This document shows positions 17,353-25,951 of a stretch of DNA of 64,000 nucleotides, in pieces; position 1 is the stretch's first letter, and every line of letters begins with the position of its first letter. The stretch is taken from contig NZ_PVZG01000018.1 of NCBI RefSeq assembly GCF_003002065.1, positions 62,001 to 126,000 of the forward strand, read 5' to 3'. The position numbers and the translations under genes were made by a program. The notes under the pieces were generated by a model. That model searched no databases. It saw only the letters and a list, made by a program, of their open reading frames with translations, and had not been told where the DNA came from. This DNA is from Pseudosporangium ferrugineum (lineage in GTDB: Bacteria; Actinomycetota; Actinomycetes; Mycobacteriales; Micromonosporaceae).

Positions 17353-18030
17353 TCAGCGGCGCAGGCCGACCGAGTCGAGCACGGCGCGGGCCAGGACACC
17401 GGTCGGGCGGACCACCGTGTCGCGCACCCAGCGGCCGGCGCCCGCGACCAGGCGCCACACCGGGACGACGGTCCAGCGCCACACCCAGGCGATCGCCCGG
17501 CCGGCCGGGCGCAGCAGCCACCGGTAACAGCGCGCCAACAGCCAGCCCGCGCCGCGCCAGCCGGGCAGCAGCACCCAGTGGTAGATCGCCCGGGCCACCG
17601 CGGCGACCGCGCCGGCCAACGTCTCGACGGTCCACACCAGCACCCGGCCCAGCGTCCGCCACAGCGGGGCGGTGACGGTGAAGAACCAGGTCACCGGGAT
17701 CACGATCAGCCGGCGCAGCAGGAACAGCACGGGCCGGACCAGGTAGCCGCGCTGCCGCCACAGCCAGCTCAGGGGCACGACCACCAGCCGGTGCACCAGC
17801 CACGACAGCGGCACGACGACGAGCCAACGCCAGAGAAACGTCACGGGTACGACCACCAGGCGGTGCCACAACCACGCGACCGGGCGCCCGACCCACCGGG
17901 CCAGGAAGCGGCCGAGGACGCGCAGCAGCTCCCACGCGAGCCGGAACGGGAGCACGAAGATGATCGCCAGCACCCGCACCGGCCACCGGATCCACTCGGG
18001 CGGCTCGGTCGCGGTGCTCATGGCCGCCAC
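17353..18030 (-). CDS. Trp-rich membrane-associated protein with VVPLSWL repeats
   Basis: 225 residues from GTG 18030 (GGGGGTGAT upstream), or from ATG 18021. The sequence is a series of amphipathic or hydrophobic helices with a repeated W-x(3,4)-L-V/I-V-V-P-V/L-S/T-W/F pattern (VVVPVTFLWRWLVVVPLSWL, RLIVIPVTWFF), rich in Trp and Arg with almost no acidic residues. It may lie in or along the membrane. No family recognised. It is divergent from the DivIVA-like gene, with 150 bases between them. Confidence 0.6.
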   Translation of the reverse strand: MAAMSTATEPPEWIRWPVRVLAIIFVLPFRLAWELLRVLGRFLARWVGRPVAWLWHRLVVVPVTFLWRWLVVVPLSWLVHRLVVVPLSWLWRQRGYLVRPVLFLLRRLIVIPVTWFFTVTAPLWRTLGRVLVWTVETLAGAVAAVARAIYHWVLLPGWRGAGWLLARCYRWLLRPAGRAIAWVWRWTVVPVWRLVAGAGRWVRDTVVRPTGVLARAVLDSVGLRR

Positions 18031-18183
18031 GGTAATGGATCACCCCCGTCCGGGGTAAAGCCCGCTCACCCACGGTCACCGAACGGTCGTTCCGGGTGGC
18101 CCCGGAGCACCCGCGCGAGCGGTTTTGCCCCGCGGCATAGGATCGACTCTCGACACAGTCGCCGACATGCTCTAGGGAGCGCA

Positions 18184-18888
18184 ATGCCGCTGACTCCGGC
18201 CGACGTTCACAACATGGCCTTCAAGAAGCCACCCATAGGGAAGCGGGGGTACGACGAGGAGGAGGTCGACGCCTTCCTCGACGAGGTCGAGCAGGAACTC
18301 ATCCGGCTGCTCGAGGAGAACGGGGCGCTGCACGACCAGATCCAGCGCCGCGGGCCGGGCGGTCCGCCCTCGGCAGCGTCCACGATGGTGCTCGACGGCG
18401 AGTTCGCCGAGGTCGCCGCGAAGCTGGAGCGGTTGCAGGAGGCGCGGGCCCGGGCCGAGCAGAACGCCCGCAACCTGCAGGCCCAGCTCGAGCAGGCCCG
18501 CAGCACGCCGATGGCCGCCCCGCCGCCGCCCCCCGGCGACGACGACCGCAACGCCCGGGTGCTGATGATGGCCCAGCGGACGGCGGACGACCACCTCCGC
18601 GACGCCCAGCAGGAGTCGGACGCCCTGCTCTCCGAGGCCCGCGACAAGGCCGAGCAGGTCACCAGCGACGCCCAGCTGCGCGCCGGCACGATCGAGGGTG
18701 ACGCGCGCCGCAACCACTCCGAGGCGATGAACACCCTCGGCACCAAGCGGGCCGCGCTCCTCGACGAGATCGAGCGCCTGGGTCAGCTCGCGCGCAGCTA
18801 CCAGGCCGCGCTGCAGAGCCACCTCACGCAGCAGATGCAGGAGCTCAACAGCGAGCCGAAGCTCCCGCCGGACCGCGCCCTGGCGTGA
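18184..18888 (+). CDS. DivIVA-domain polar-growth coiled-coil protein
   Basis: 234 residues from ATG 18184 (TAGGGAG upstream). The N-terminal DivIVA domain is clear: MPLTPADVHNMAFKKPPIGK then RGYDEEEVDAFLDEVE and a first coiled coil. A Pro-rich break (AAPPPPPGDD, about 115-122) separates a second long coiled coil (ADDHLRDAQQESDALLSEAR). Proteins of this class (Wag31/DivIVA) mark growing poles and recruit wall synthesis in actinobacteria. It is shorter than typical Streptomyces DivIVA and is not next to the division cluster, so it may be a paralogue rather than the essential copy. Confidence 0.85.
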   Translation: MPLTPADVHNMAFKKPPIGKRGYDEEEVDAFLDEVEQELIRLLEENGALHDQIQRRGPGGPPSAASTMVLDGEFAEVAAKLERLQEARARAEQNARNLQAQLEQARSTPMAAPPPPPGDDDRNARVLMMAQRTADDHLRDAQQESDALLSEARDKAEQVTSDAQLRAGTIEGDARRNHSEAMNTLGTKRAALLDEIERLGQLARSYQAALQSHLTQQMQELNSEPKLPPDRALA

Positions 18889-18897
18889 CCGGCCCGC

Positions 18898-18917
18898 GCC
18901 GGGGTCGAGGCCCCGGC
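18898..18917. terminator. Hairpin after the DivIVA-like gene
   Basis: GCCGGGG (18898-18904), six-base loop, CCCCGGC (18911-18917), directly after the stop codon at 18888. Confidence 0.4.
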
Positions 18918-18959
18918 CCGGCCGGTGGTCCCGGCGCCTGATCGCGCTACGGTGCCGGG

Positions 18960-19331
18960 ATGACGTGGAGCCCCGACCTCTTCGACGAACTCGCCCGCAC
19001 CCGGGAGGTCCGGGTGATCGTGCCGGCGCCGGGCCGCGAGCCGGTCCGCGTGCCGATCTGGATCGTCGCCGCCGGTGACGCGCTCTACGTCCGGTCGTGG
19101 AAGGGCGACGACGGCCTCTGGTACCGCCGCGCCCGCCGGCACGGCACCGGCGCGCTGGAGACCAGCGCGGGGGAGCAGCGGGTGCGCTTCGTGCCACCCG
19201 AGGACCCCGCGGTCGAGGCCGCCGTCGACCGCGTCTACCGCGACAAGTACGCCGATTCACCGTACGGCGAGGCGATGGCCGGACCCCCGGCGACGTCCAC
19301 GACGCTCCGGGTCGAGCCGGTTGCCGATTAG
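18960..19331 (+). CDS. DUF2255-family protein
   Basis: 123 residues from ATG 18960. The pattern VPIWIVAAGDALYVRSWKG-D-GLWYRRARR matches the small DUF2255/nitroreductase-like beta-barrel proteins that are common in actinobacteria, some of which resemble flavin-binding split barrels. No cofactor motif can be confirmed. It stands alone between the DivIVA-like gene and the convergent deacetylase-glycosyltransferase. Confidence 0.7.
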   Translation: MTWSPDLFDELARTREVRVIVPAPGREPVRVPIWIVAAGDALYVRSWKGDDGLWYRRARRHGTGALETSAGEQRVRFVPPEDPAVEAAVDRVYRDKYADSPYGEAMAGPPATSTTLRVEPVAD

Positions 19332-19377
19332 CCCGGACGGCTCCGGCATCGTGCCGCCGCCGAGGACGGTCCCCTGA

Positions 19378-21645
19378 TCAGTTGGTCGGCCAGCGCGAGT
19401 TCGGGCTGCCCGCGGACGTGCCGGCATGGCCGCGGCCGGCCCGGCGCGCCGCGATCGCCGGCAGGACCTGGGTGGGCAGGTCGGCCTCCCGGCGGCGGCC
19501 CTGCGGCTGCAACCACGGCGGATCGTTCCGGTCCCGGTCGCCGGCGGCGTGCGCGGTGGCGGCGCCGGTACGCGCCATCCGGTGCCACCGCAGCCGCCCG
19601 CCGAGCAGCGCCATCACGGTCGACTGGACCACCACCAGGTACATCAGCTGCCGGTAGACGATCTGCTGGAGCGGCAGGCTCCACAGCGGCGTCCAGCGTT
19701 CGCCGTCGAGGTGCAGGGCGTACGCCGCCGTCGCCACCTGGACCGCGGTGAAGCCCAGCCAGGTGGCGGCGACCGTCAGCGGGTCGAGGAAGAACAGGCC
19801 GTAGAGGGCGTACACGTCCACCATGGGCGCGGTGAGCGGCAGCAGCACCTGGAAGAGCAGCAGGTACGCGAGGCCCCGGCGGCCGAGGCGGCCCGCGCGG
19901 CCCCGTTCCCGCAGCGCCCGGCGGTGCTTCCACATCGCCTGCATGGTGCCGTAGCACCAGCGGTACCGCTGGCGCCACAGCTGGCGCAACGTCGACGGTG
20001 CCTCGGCCCAGGCGACCGCGCCGGGCTCGTACACCACGCGCCAGCCGTCCCGCAGCACGGCCATGGTGAAGTCGGTGTCCTCGGCGAGGGTGTCCGCCGA
20101 GACGCCCCCGACGTCCTCGACGGCGGCGCGGCGGAAGGCGCCGATGGCACCCGGCACCGTCGGCATGCACTCCGCGACGTCGAACATGCGCCGGTCCAGG
20201 TTGAAGCCGATCACGTACTCCAGGTGCTGCCAGCGCCCCAGCAGGCCGCCGCGGTTCGCCACCTTGGTGTTGCCCGACACCGCCCCGACCAGCGGATCCC
20301 GTAGGGGTTGCACGAGGCGGCCGACCGCGTCCGGCTCGAAGACCGTGTCGCCGTCCACCAGGACGAGGATGTCGTGCTGCGCGTACGCGATGCCGTGGTT
20401 CAGCGCCGCGGGCTTGCCGGCGTTGGCCTGGCGCAGCACGTAGACCCCGAGCAGGCCCAGCCGCTCGACCAGGTCGGCGGTGCCGTCGGTGGAGCCGTCG
20501 TCGACGACGATGACCTCGAGCGCCGGGTAGTCGCTGCCGACCAGGGACCGGACGGTCGCCGCGATGTTGGCCGCCTCGTTGTACGCGGGCACGATCACCG
20601 ACACCGGCCCGACGTACTCCAGCGGCCGGCTCTCCCGGCGCAGCCGGCGCAGGTGCACCCGGGCGGTGACCAGCTGGGCCGCCAGCCGCAGGCCGGCGAG
20701 CACCACGGCGACGAGCAGCAGCACGGTGAGCGCGCCGGCCAGCCACCCGCCGGCGAGCTGGGCGACCCGGAAGGCCTGCCCGCGCCACCGCTCGGTGGCG
20801 CCGGCCACCGGCATCGCCGGCATCCCGAGGCCCTCGGAGACCGTGACGAAGCGGTAGCCCCGCGCCTTCAGGGCGGGGATGAGCAGATCGAGCGCGGCCA
20901 CGGTCTGCGCCCGGTCCCCGCCGGAGTCGTGCATCATCACGACCGCGCCGGCCGTGCCCTCCGGCCGGGCCGCGGCGGCGATGGCCTCCGCGCCGGGCCG
21001 GCGCCAGTCGCCGGTGTCCAGGTCGGTGAGGACGATCAGGTATCCGGCCGCCGCGATGCGCAGGTGGGCGCGGTGGTCGGCGGCCGTCACGGCCTCCGGC
21101 TCCGACGAATACGGCGGGCGCACCAGCACCGGCCGGCGCCCGGTGGCGGCGGCGATCGCGTTGCCGGTCAGGGTGAGCTCGGCGTCGAGGCGCCGGCTGG
21201 GCGCGGTGGCCACGTTCACGTGGGTGAAGGTGTGCGATCCGATCTCGTGGCCCTCGGCGAGCACCCGGCGGGCCAGCCCGGGGTGCTCGTTGACGTGCGA
21301 ACCGACCTGGAAGAACGTGGCGTGCGCCCGGTGCCGGGCCAGCACGTCGAGGATCCGCGGGGTCCACCGCGGGTCGGGGCCGTCGTCGAAGGTCAGCGCG
21401 ATCGTCTTCGCCGGCATCCCGCGGCTGCTGACCGCGACGCCGGGCCCGAGCCGCTGGACGGCCGCCCCGGCCACGACGGCCGTCGGCGCTGGGCGGGGGT
21501 CCGGGCTCGGTGCCGGCCCGGAGCCCTCGCCGCCCACGTGAGTGACGAAGCCGTTGAGGCACAGCTCCGCGAGGAGCACGCCCATCGCCAGGGTGAGCAG
21601 GAGCCAGTGGACCCGCGGCTCGCGCCGCATGACGCGCCGTCCCAC
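19378..21645 (-). CDS. Polysaccharide deacetylase - family 2 glycosyltransferase fusion
   Basis: 755 residues from GTG 21645, one base after the upstream stop. A TM anchor (about 12-34) is followed by a NodB deacetylase domain (about 78-270) with TFDDGPD, the metal His pair in SHTFTHVN, RPPYSS, and LDTGDW. TM (about 300-325) is next, then a processive GT2 domain (about 345-580): VVDDGSTDGTA, DGDTVFEPDA, EDTDFTM and the Q-x-x-RW motif RQRYRWCYG. Several C-terminal TM helices complete a hyaluronan/poly-GlcNAc-synthase-like channel. It would make and deacetylate an exported beta-linked amino-sugar polymer. It forms an operon with two small membrane proteins and probably the sigma-factor pair. 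Confidence 0.9.
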   Translation of the reverse strand: MGRRVMRREPRVHWLLLTLAMGVLLAELCLNGFVTHVGGEGSGPAPSPDPRPAPTAVVAGAAVQRLGPGVAVSSRGMPAKTIALTFDDGPDPRWTPRILDVLARHRAHATFFQVGSHVNEHPGLARRVLAEGHEIGSHTFTHVNVATAPSRRLDAELTLTGNAIAAATGRRPVLVRPPYSSEPEAVTAADHRAHLRIAAAGYLIVLTDLDTGDWRRPGAEAIAAAARPEGTAGAVVMMHDSGGDRAQTVAALDLLIPALKARGYRFVTVSEGLGMPAMPVAGATERWRGQAFRVAQLAGGWLAGALTVLLLVAVVLAGLRLAAQLVTARVHLRRLRRESRPLEYVGPVSVIVPAYNEAANIAATVRSLVGSDYPALEVIVVDDGSTDGTADLVERLGLLGVYVLRQANAGKPAALNHGIAYAQHDILVLVDGDTVFEPDAVGRLVQPLRDPLVGAVSGNTKVANRGGLLGRWQHLEYVIGFNLDRRMFDVAECMPTVPGAIGAFRRAAVEDVGGVSADTLAEDTDFTMAVLRDGWRVVYEPGAVAWAEAPSTLRQLWRQRYRWCYGTMQAMWKHRRALRERGRAGRLGRRGLAYLLLFQVLLPLTAPMVDVYALYGLFFLDPLTVAATWLGFTAVQVATAAYALHLDGERWTPLWSLPLQQIVYRQLMYLVVVQSTVMALLGGRLRWHRMARTGAATAHAAGDRDRNDPPWLQPQGRRREADLPTQVLPAIAARRAGRGHAGTSAGSPNSRWPTN

Positions 21646-21646
21646 G

Positions 21647-22039
21647 TCAGTGCTTCTTCCCGGGACGGGCGGTCGGCGTGTGGGTCGGGACCCGCCGGTG
21701 GCTGTTCACGGCGGCACCGGTCGAGGGGGAAGCGGACGGGGACGGTGCGTTGCCGATGCCGGCGGCACGGCTCCGCGTAGATGCGGCGGTGGCCGCCGGC
21801 GGGGAGGTGGGCGGTGCCGGGCGGGTACGCGGGCGGACCGGGACGGACGGGGCCTTGGCGGGCCGCACCCGTTCCACGCGGTACTCCGCCCAGCCGGGAA
21901 CCGGTCCCGGCCCCGCACCGGTGAAGCCCGCGACCAGGGCGAGTACGGCGAGCACGAGCACGAGCGCGCCCGCGGAGCCGGCCAGCGCGACGAAGCGCCG
22001 CCGCCGGCCGGTGCGGTCCACGAATACCGGATCGGTCAC
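21647..22039 (-). CDS. Small membrane-anchored Pro/Ser/Thr-rich protein
   Basis: 130 residues from GTG 22039, whose GTGA overlaps the stop of the preceding gene. A basic N-terminus (DRTGRRRRF) precedes one TM helix (VALAGSAGALVLVLAVLALVA); the rest is an extracytoplasmic, disordered Pro/Ser/Thr/Arg tail. No family recognised. It is probably an accessory of the deacetylase-glycosyltransferase, whose start lies one base after this stop. Confidence 0.65.
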   Translation of the reverse strand: MTDPVFVDRTGRRRRFVALAGSAGALVLVLAVLALVAGFTGAGPGPVPGWAEYRVERVRPAKAPSVPVRPRTRPAPPTSPPAATAASTRSRAAGIGNAPSPSASPSTGAAVNSHRRVPTHTPTARPGKKH

Positions 22040-22911
22040 TTCCGCGGTCCCGGCGTCCGGTTCCGCCCCTGACCCGGCGGCGTGGCGGGCTTCCCCGGGT
22101 GATCGGGTTTGCCGGTGTCGCCGGGCTTGCCGGTGTCATCCGGCTTGCCGGTGTCATCTGGTTTGCCGGTGTCAGCGGGCTTGCCGGGCTTGTCCGGCCG
22201 GCCGGGCTGATCGGGTCTGCCGCCCGGAGTCTCCTTCGTCCGGCCCGGCGGAGTCGTCCCGCCGAGCTCGGCCGCGCAGAGCTCGGCGACGCGCTCCTCG
22301 CCCCCGGCCGCCGCGACCAGGGCCGGGTTGATGGCCGCCCCGCTCGGCCGCTGCTGGGCCTCCCAGGCCCGGCACAGCCCGGTCACGTTCGGAGGCACGG
22401 TCGCCGCCGTGGCCGGCACGCTCCGCGGCGGGGCGCTGGGCGTCGGGCGCGCGGGCGACGGCGCGGCCGGGGAGGGGCGTGCCGCCGTCGGAGCGGGCGC
22501 GGGCACGCCCACCGCGGAGAACAGCCGGTGGGCGTGCTGCTGCGCCCCGGCGGGGAGATGCCCCGTCTCCGCCGCCAGGGCGACACCGCCGCCCGCCAGG
22601 ACGGCCACTCCGGCCGCCACCTTCACAGCGGCCACCCTGGCGGGCGACGGGATGCGTGCACGGCGTCTTCCTTCCGGCGGGCTGGACGGCTCGGTGTCCC
22701 GATACGCCGCCACGAACCCGGCCACCGCGGCTCGCTCGCCGGCCAGCTCCCGGGGGGAAGCGGGTGCCTTGGCGGCGTCGAGCAGCGCGGCCAGCCCGCG
22801 GTGTCCCGGACCGCCGGGGTCGCCGGCCAGCAGCCGGTCGGCCTCCGCCGGCCCGAGCCGGGACGTTCGCCGTTCACGCATCGCATCCCGAAGAGCGCGC
22901 CAGCCTCCCAC
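22036..22911 (-). CDS. Membrane protein downstream of an ECF sigma factor (possible anti-sigma partner)
   Basis: 291 residues from GTG 22911, set by GGGAGGTG eight bases upstream, inside the end of the sigma gene. A cytoplasmic N-terminus of about 75 residues (LGPAEADRLLAGD, LAALLDAAKAP) precedes one TM helix (about 82-100), then a Pro-rich extracytoplasmic region and a small domain with two Cys (GLCRAWEAQ, ELCAAELGG). The C-terminus carries GKPDDT hexapeptide repeats. Position and topology suit an anti-sigma factor, but no zinc anti-sigma HxxxCxxC motif is seen, so this is inference. Confidence 0.6.
   Translation of the reverse strand: MGGWRALRDAMRERRTSRLGPAEADRLLAGDPGGPGHRGLAALLDAAKAPASPRELAGERAAVAGFVAAYRDTEPSSPPEGRRRARIPSPARVAAVKVAAGVAVLAGGGVALAAETGHLPAGAQQHAHRLFSAVGVPAPAPTAARPSPAAPSPARPTPSAPPRSVPATAATVPPNVTGLCRAWEAQQRPSGAAINPALVAAAGGEERVAELCAAELGGTTPPGRTKETPGGRPDQPGRPDKPGKPADTGKPDDTGKPDDTGKPGDTGKPDHPGKPATPPGQGRNRTPGPRK
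22111..22182. repeat. 18-bp tandem repeat encoding GKPDDT hexapeptides
   Basis: GCCGGTGTC starts at 22111, 22129, 22147 and 22165, a strict 18-base period, in frame within the putative anti-sigma gene's C-terminal tail. Confidence 0.85.
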
Positions 22912-22915
22912 CGCG

Positions 22916-23491
22916 TTACACCTCCCACGCACGGGTGACGTCGCCGTGCTCCCGTACCCGCGGATCGTTGGCCAGTTTTCGCAGGCCACGCAGGGTCGCG
23001 ACGCGTACGGCGCCGGCCCGCTTGCCGAGCACCCGGGCGGTCGTCGCCACGTCCAGGCCGGCGACCACGCGCAGCATGACCGCCTCGGCCTGATCCGGCG
23101 GCAGGGTGGCGATGACGTTCAGCGCCCACTCGGTGCCGGAATGCTCGAAGGCCTCGATCGCCGCATCACCCGCGCGGGTGACACCGTCGGCGAACGACTC
23201 GGCCGGATCCTCCCGGCGCCGCCCGGCCCGCCGCCGCTCGTCGATGCCGCGGTGCCGGGCGATGCGGAACAGCCAGCCCCGGAAGGCGGCCCCGTCGCCG
23301 CTGAACCGGTGCAGGTCGCGGGCGGCCTGCAACCACGTCTCCGAGGCGACGTCCTCGGCCGCGTCGCCGGCGACGACCCGCAGGTAGCGCAGCACGGCCG
23401 GCTGCAGCGACCGCCACAGCGCCGCGAAGCCCTCCTCGTCGCCCGCGGAGGCCGCCTTCACCGCCGCGGTCAGTTCATCGTCATCCCACAC
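22916..23491 (-). CDS. ECF RNA polymerase sigma factor
   Basis: 191 residues from GTG 23491. Region 2 has EDVASETWLQAARDLHRFSGD with a FRGWLFRIARHRGIDERRR stretch (-10 recognition and melting). Region 4 has LPPDQAEAVMLRVVAGLDVATTARVLGKRAGAVRVATLRGLRKL (-35 recognition helix-turn-helix). The downstream gene starts through the overlapping Shine-Dalgarno, so sigma and its membrane partner are translationally coupled. It probably responds to an envelope signal and may drive the glycan genes that follow. Confidence 0.92.
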   Translation of the reverse strand: MWDDDELTAAVKAASAGDEEGFAALWRSLQPAVLRYLRVVAGDAAEDVASETWLQAARDLHRFSGDGAAFRGWLFRIARHRGIDERRRAGRRREDPAESFADGVTRAGDAAIEAFEHSGTEWALNVIATLPPDQAEAVMLRVVAGLDVATTARVLGKRAGAVRVATLRGLRKLANDPRVREHGDVTRAWEV

Positions 23492-23627
23492 GCTTGCTCC
23501 GTCGGCCCCTCACCCCAGTGCCGCGTCACGGTACACACGGGGGCCGGGCGGCGTCGCACAGCAGGTGAGGGGACGGACGGTCAGACCGGGAGCCGTTGTT
23601 CCTGCGGGCGGCTGACATAGTGGGGCG

Positions 23628-23885
23628 ATGCAGCCGCGCCCACCTCGGGTCTTCGAGGCCGACGACATCCTTTCCGGCCGGGTATCGCTCGAGGCGTACC
23701 CCTTCCGCCTGATCTACCTGGTGATCGCCTTCTCCTCGTACTTCGCCGACACCAAGATCCATCCGAGCGACCTGCCCCGGGTGGACGTGCTGCTCTCCGC
23801 CGCCGAGGTGCTGGAGAGCCAGGGCTGGCAGATCGCCGGCGTCGATGCCGGCGGCAAGCTGATCTGCCTGCGCCGCGCCCACTGA
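23628..23885 (+). CDS. Conserved-looking small hypothetical protein
   Basis: 85 residues from ATG 23628. It has an alternating hydrophobic and charged composition with no signal peptide or TM segment: VFEADDILSGRVSLEAYPFR, HPSDLPRVDVLLSAAEVLESQGW. Third positions are strongly G/C, consistent with a real gene. No family recognised. The ~215 bases after it are GC-rich, imperfectly repetitive and hold no gene. Confidence 0.5.
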   Translation: MQPRPPRVFEADDILSGRVSLEAYPFRLIYLVIAFSSYFADTKIHPSDLPRVDVLLSAAEVLESQGWQIAGVDAGGKLICLRRAH

Positions 23886-24113
23886 CCCGTCGCCCGGCCG
23901 CCCCGCGTCCGAGGTGCCGGGGCCGGCCGCCGTCGCCGGTCGCCCCGCGCCCGAGGCGCCGGAAGGGCCGCGCTGCCCGGCGGGCCGGGCCCGGCCCACC
24001 GCCGAGGGGCCGGGCCGGGTTGCACGGGGCAGCGCGGCCGGGCGGGATTGCGTACCCTCTGGCTTCGCGGGGCGGGCGGCGTCCCGCCCGGCACGGGGAC
24101 GGGGGTGGTCATC

Positions 24114-24785
24114 GTGGCGTATCCCGGCGCGGCGTACGAGTCCGCGGTGCGCGCGGACGGGGCGCTCGGCGAGCTCCGGCGCATCAGCGTGGAGCTGCGG
24201 GCGCTGAGCGCGGTGGCCAAGGCGGCGAGCCGGCCCGGCGGGCGGTACGAAGCGAGCGATCCCACCCGCACCGTCACGGTCACCGTGGACGGTCGCCGGC
24301 AGGTGCGGGACGTGTCCGTCGACCCGCGCTGGGCCGAGCGGATCTCCGGCGGCGAGCTGGGTGAGGCGCTCGCCGCGGCGTACGGTGCGGCGGTTCTGCG
24401 GGCCCTGACCTCGGGGTCGGCGGCGATCGACGAGGCCTGGGCCGGCACGGACCGGGCCGTGCTGGAGCGCGAGGTCGACGCCGAGCTCGAGGCCCTGCGC
24501 CCACGCCCGGTCGAGCCCGGGGACCTCCGGTACGAGCTCGAGCGCCAGCTTGAGCAGAACGAGATGCTGCTGCGCTACGGCGACAGCCCGGCCGCGGTGC
24601 CGGCGCCGGCTCCCGATGCGACGGTGTCCGGGCCCGGCGGCTTCGTGACCGTGGTGGTGAGCGACGGGCAGGTCGCCGACGTGCGGGTGCTCGCCTCCCG
24701 CATCCCCGCGATGGCGACCAACGGCACGATCGCGCAGGAGGCGATGGCCGCCTTCCGCGCGGCGGCGAGAGCGGGCGCCGCATGA
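24114..24785 (+). CDS. YbaB/EbfC-like protein of a type-VII-associated locus
   Basis: 223 residues from GTG 24114 (GGGGGTGG five bases upstream; GTG 24105 is possible). The first half has the YbaB/EbfC-like core: TVTVTVDGRRQVRDVSVDPRW with a following amphipathic helix. A second similar strand pair, GFVTVVVSDGQVADVRV, comes near the C-terminus, so the protein looks like a duplicated YbaB fold. Proteins of this type are often encoded next to WXG100 genes in actinomycetes, and two such genes follow. A nucleoid or chaperone role is speculative. Confidence 0.65.
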   Translation: MAYPGAAYESAVRADGALGELRRISVELRALSAVAKAASRPGGRYEASDPTRTVTVTVDGRRQVRDVSVDPRWAERISGGELGEALAAAYGAAVLRALTSGSAAIDEAWAGTDRAVLEREVDAELEALRPRPVEPGDLRYELERQLEQNEMLLRYGDSPAAVPAPAPDATVSGPGGFVTVVVSDGQVADVRVLASRIPAMATNGTIAQEAMAAFRAAARAGAA

Positions 24786-24814
24786 GGAGCAGCAGCGTAC
24801 GGAAGGGGTGCTGA

Positions 24815-25147
24815 ATGCCGGGCAGATCCGAGGAGCTGCAGGTCGTCAAGGACGCGCTGCTCGACGAGGCGGCCAAATGGACCAGGCTGTCCGACGACAT
24901 GAAGCAGGTGAAGGCCGACCTCGACGGCCTGGAGCTGCAGACCACCGCGTTCTTCACCAACAACCCGGTCACCGCGCAGATGGCCAAGAGCGCCTACGAC
25001 GGCGTCTGGCGGTTGATGGGCAAGCTCGCCGGCGAGGCCGCGGAGGAGTTCTTCCAGATCAACGAGGCGCTGCGGCGCGCCCACGACGACTACGAGGCCG
25101 TGGACGGCAAGTCCGCCATGGACCTGTCGAAGATCTACGGCAAGTGA
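24815..25147 (+). CDS. WXG100-like helical-hairpin protein (candidate type VII substrate)
   Basis: 110 residues from ATG 24815 (GGAAGGGG upstream). It is all helical with two amphipathic helices (VKDALLDEAAKWTRLSDDMKQVKADLDG and a second long helix) and ends in a charged tail with YGK. The turn NNPVTAQMAKSAY sits where WXG proteins have their hairpin; a strict W-x-G is absent. The size and neighbours (YbaB-like protein, WXG-bearing protein, mycosin homologue) support an ESX-type secreted partner. Confidence 0.65.
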   Translation: MPGRSEELQVVKDALLDEAAKWTRLSDDMKQVKADLDGLELQTTAFFTNNPVTAQMAKSAYDGVWRLMGKLAGEAAEEFFQINEALRRAHDDYEAVDGKSAMDLSKIYGK

Positions 25148-25162
25148 GACGGAGACACCCCG

Positions 25163-25951
25163 ATGGCGCCACCGCCCGGCGACAAGAACCAGGTCACTGA
25201 GTCGGAGAAGCTGCTGCGGCAGTCCACCGAGCAGGTCTCGCAGCAGCATTCCAGGGTCGGCGACGAGCTGAACAAGCTGATCAGTACGGTCAACGGCACC
25301 CTGTCGAAGATGGGCAAGCTGAAGTGGCTGGGCGGCCCGGCCGCGATCGCCGCCGCGGAGATCTACGGCGACAAGGTGCACGACGCCATGGAGCGGCTGA
25401 AGGCCGAGGTCGAGCGGATCCTCGAGCTGGTCAAGAAGATCCTCGACGAGGCCGTGCCGGTCGTCTCGCTGATCACCCGCGCCTTCGACTGGCTGGCCGA
25501 GGTGCACGCGCCGGTGACCGGCATGTCGGACACGGCCGCGCAGTACACCATCAACCTCAACAACTGGTCCGGTCCGGCGAAGCAGGCGTACGACCAGCGC
25601 GTGCCGATCCAGGTCAAGGGCATCGACGGGTTCGCCGGGGCGGCCGGGGAGCTGGCCGGCTGGCTGTCCGACCTCGCCGCCGCGAACGCCTCGTACATCC
25701 TGTCGCTGTTCAAGCCCCTGTTCGACATCGGCGGGGCGCTGGGCGCGGCCCTCGTCGACGCGGCCACGATCGTCGGCGCGCTGGAGGCCATCGGCAAGAG
25801 CGGCGAGCTGGTCCAGATCGCCGTGACGGCCATGTACGAGGCGCTCGACCAGGCCGTACAGCACGTCATGGGAGTCATCGGCAAGATGGTCGACGCCAAG
25901 AAGGTGATGGGCGAGCTCGGCGACTCCTGGCCGCAGATGGTCACGCTGTGA
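25163..25951 (+). CDS. WXG100-domain-containing long helical protein
   Basis: 262 residues from ATG 25163. An N-terminal helical region is followed by NLNNWSGPAKQAYDQRV (about residues 130-146), in which W-S-G supplies the WXG turn between two long helices. The last ~110 residues are small-residue-rich helices (ILSLFKPLFDIGGALGAALVDAATIVGAL) that could insert in or lie against a membrane. It is the size of ESX substrates with a C-terminal extension. The stop overlaps the start of the mycosin-like gene (GTGA). Confidence 0.7.
   Translation: MAPPPGDKNQVTESEKLLRQSTEQVSQQHSRVGDELNKLISTVNGTLSKMGKLKWLGGPAAIAAAEIYGDKVHDAMERLKAEVERILELVKKILDEAVPVVSLITRAFDWLAEVHAPVTGMSDTAAQYTINLNNWSGPAKQAYDQRVPIQVKGIDGFAGAAGELAGWLSDLAAANASYILSLFKPLFDIGGALGAALVDAATIVGALEAIGKSGELVQIAVTAMYEALDQAVQHVMGVIGKMVDAKKVMGELGDSWPQMVTL

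Noticed and set aside
23886..24110. A gene in the gap before the YbaB-like protein
   Set aside because: The stretch is an imperfect GC-rich repeat (GCCCCGCG-CCGAGG-GCCGG type) without a start, Shine-Dalgarno and frame that look coding.
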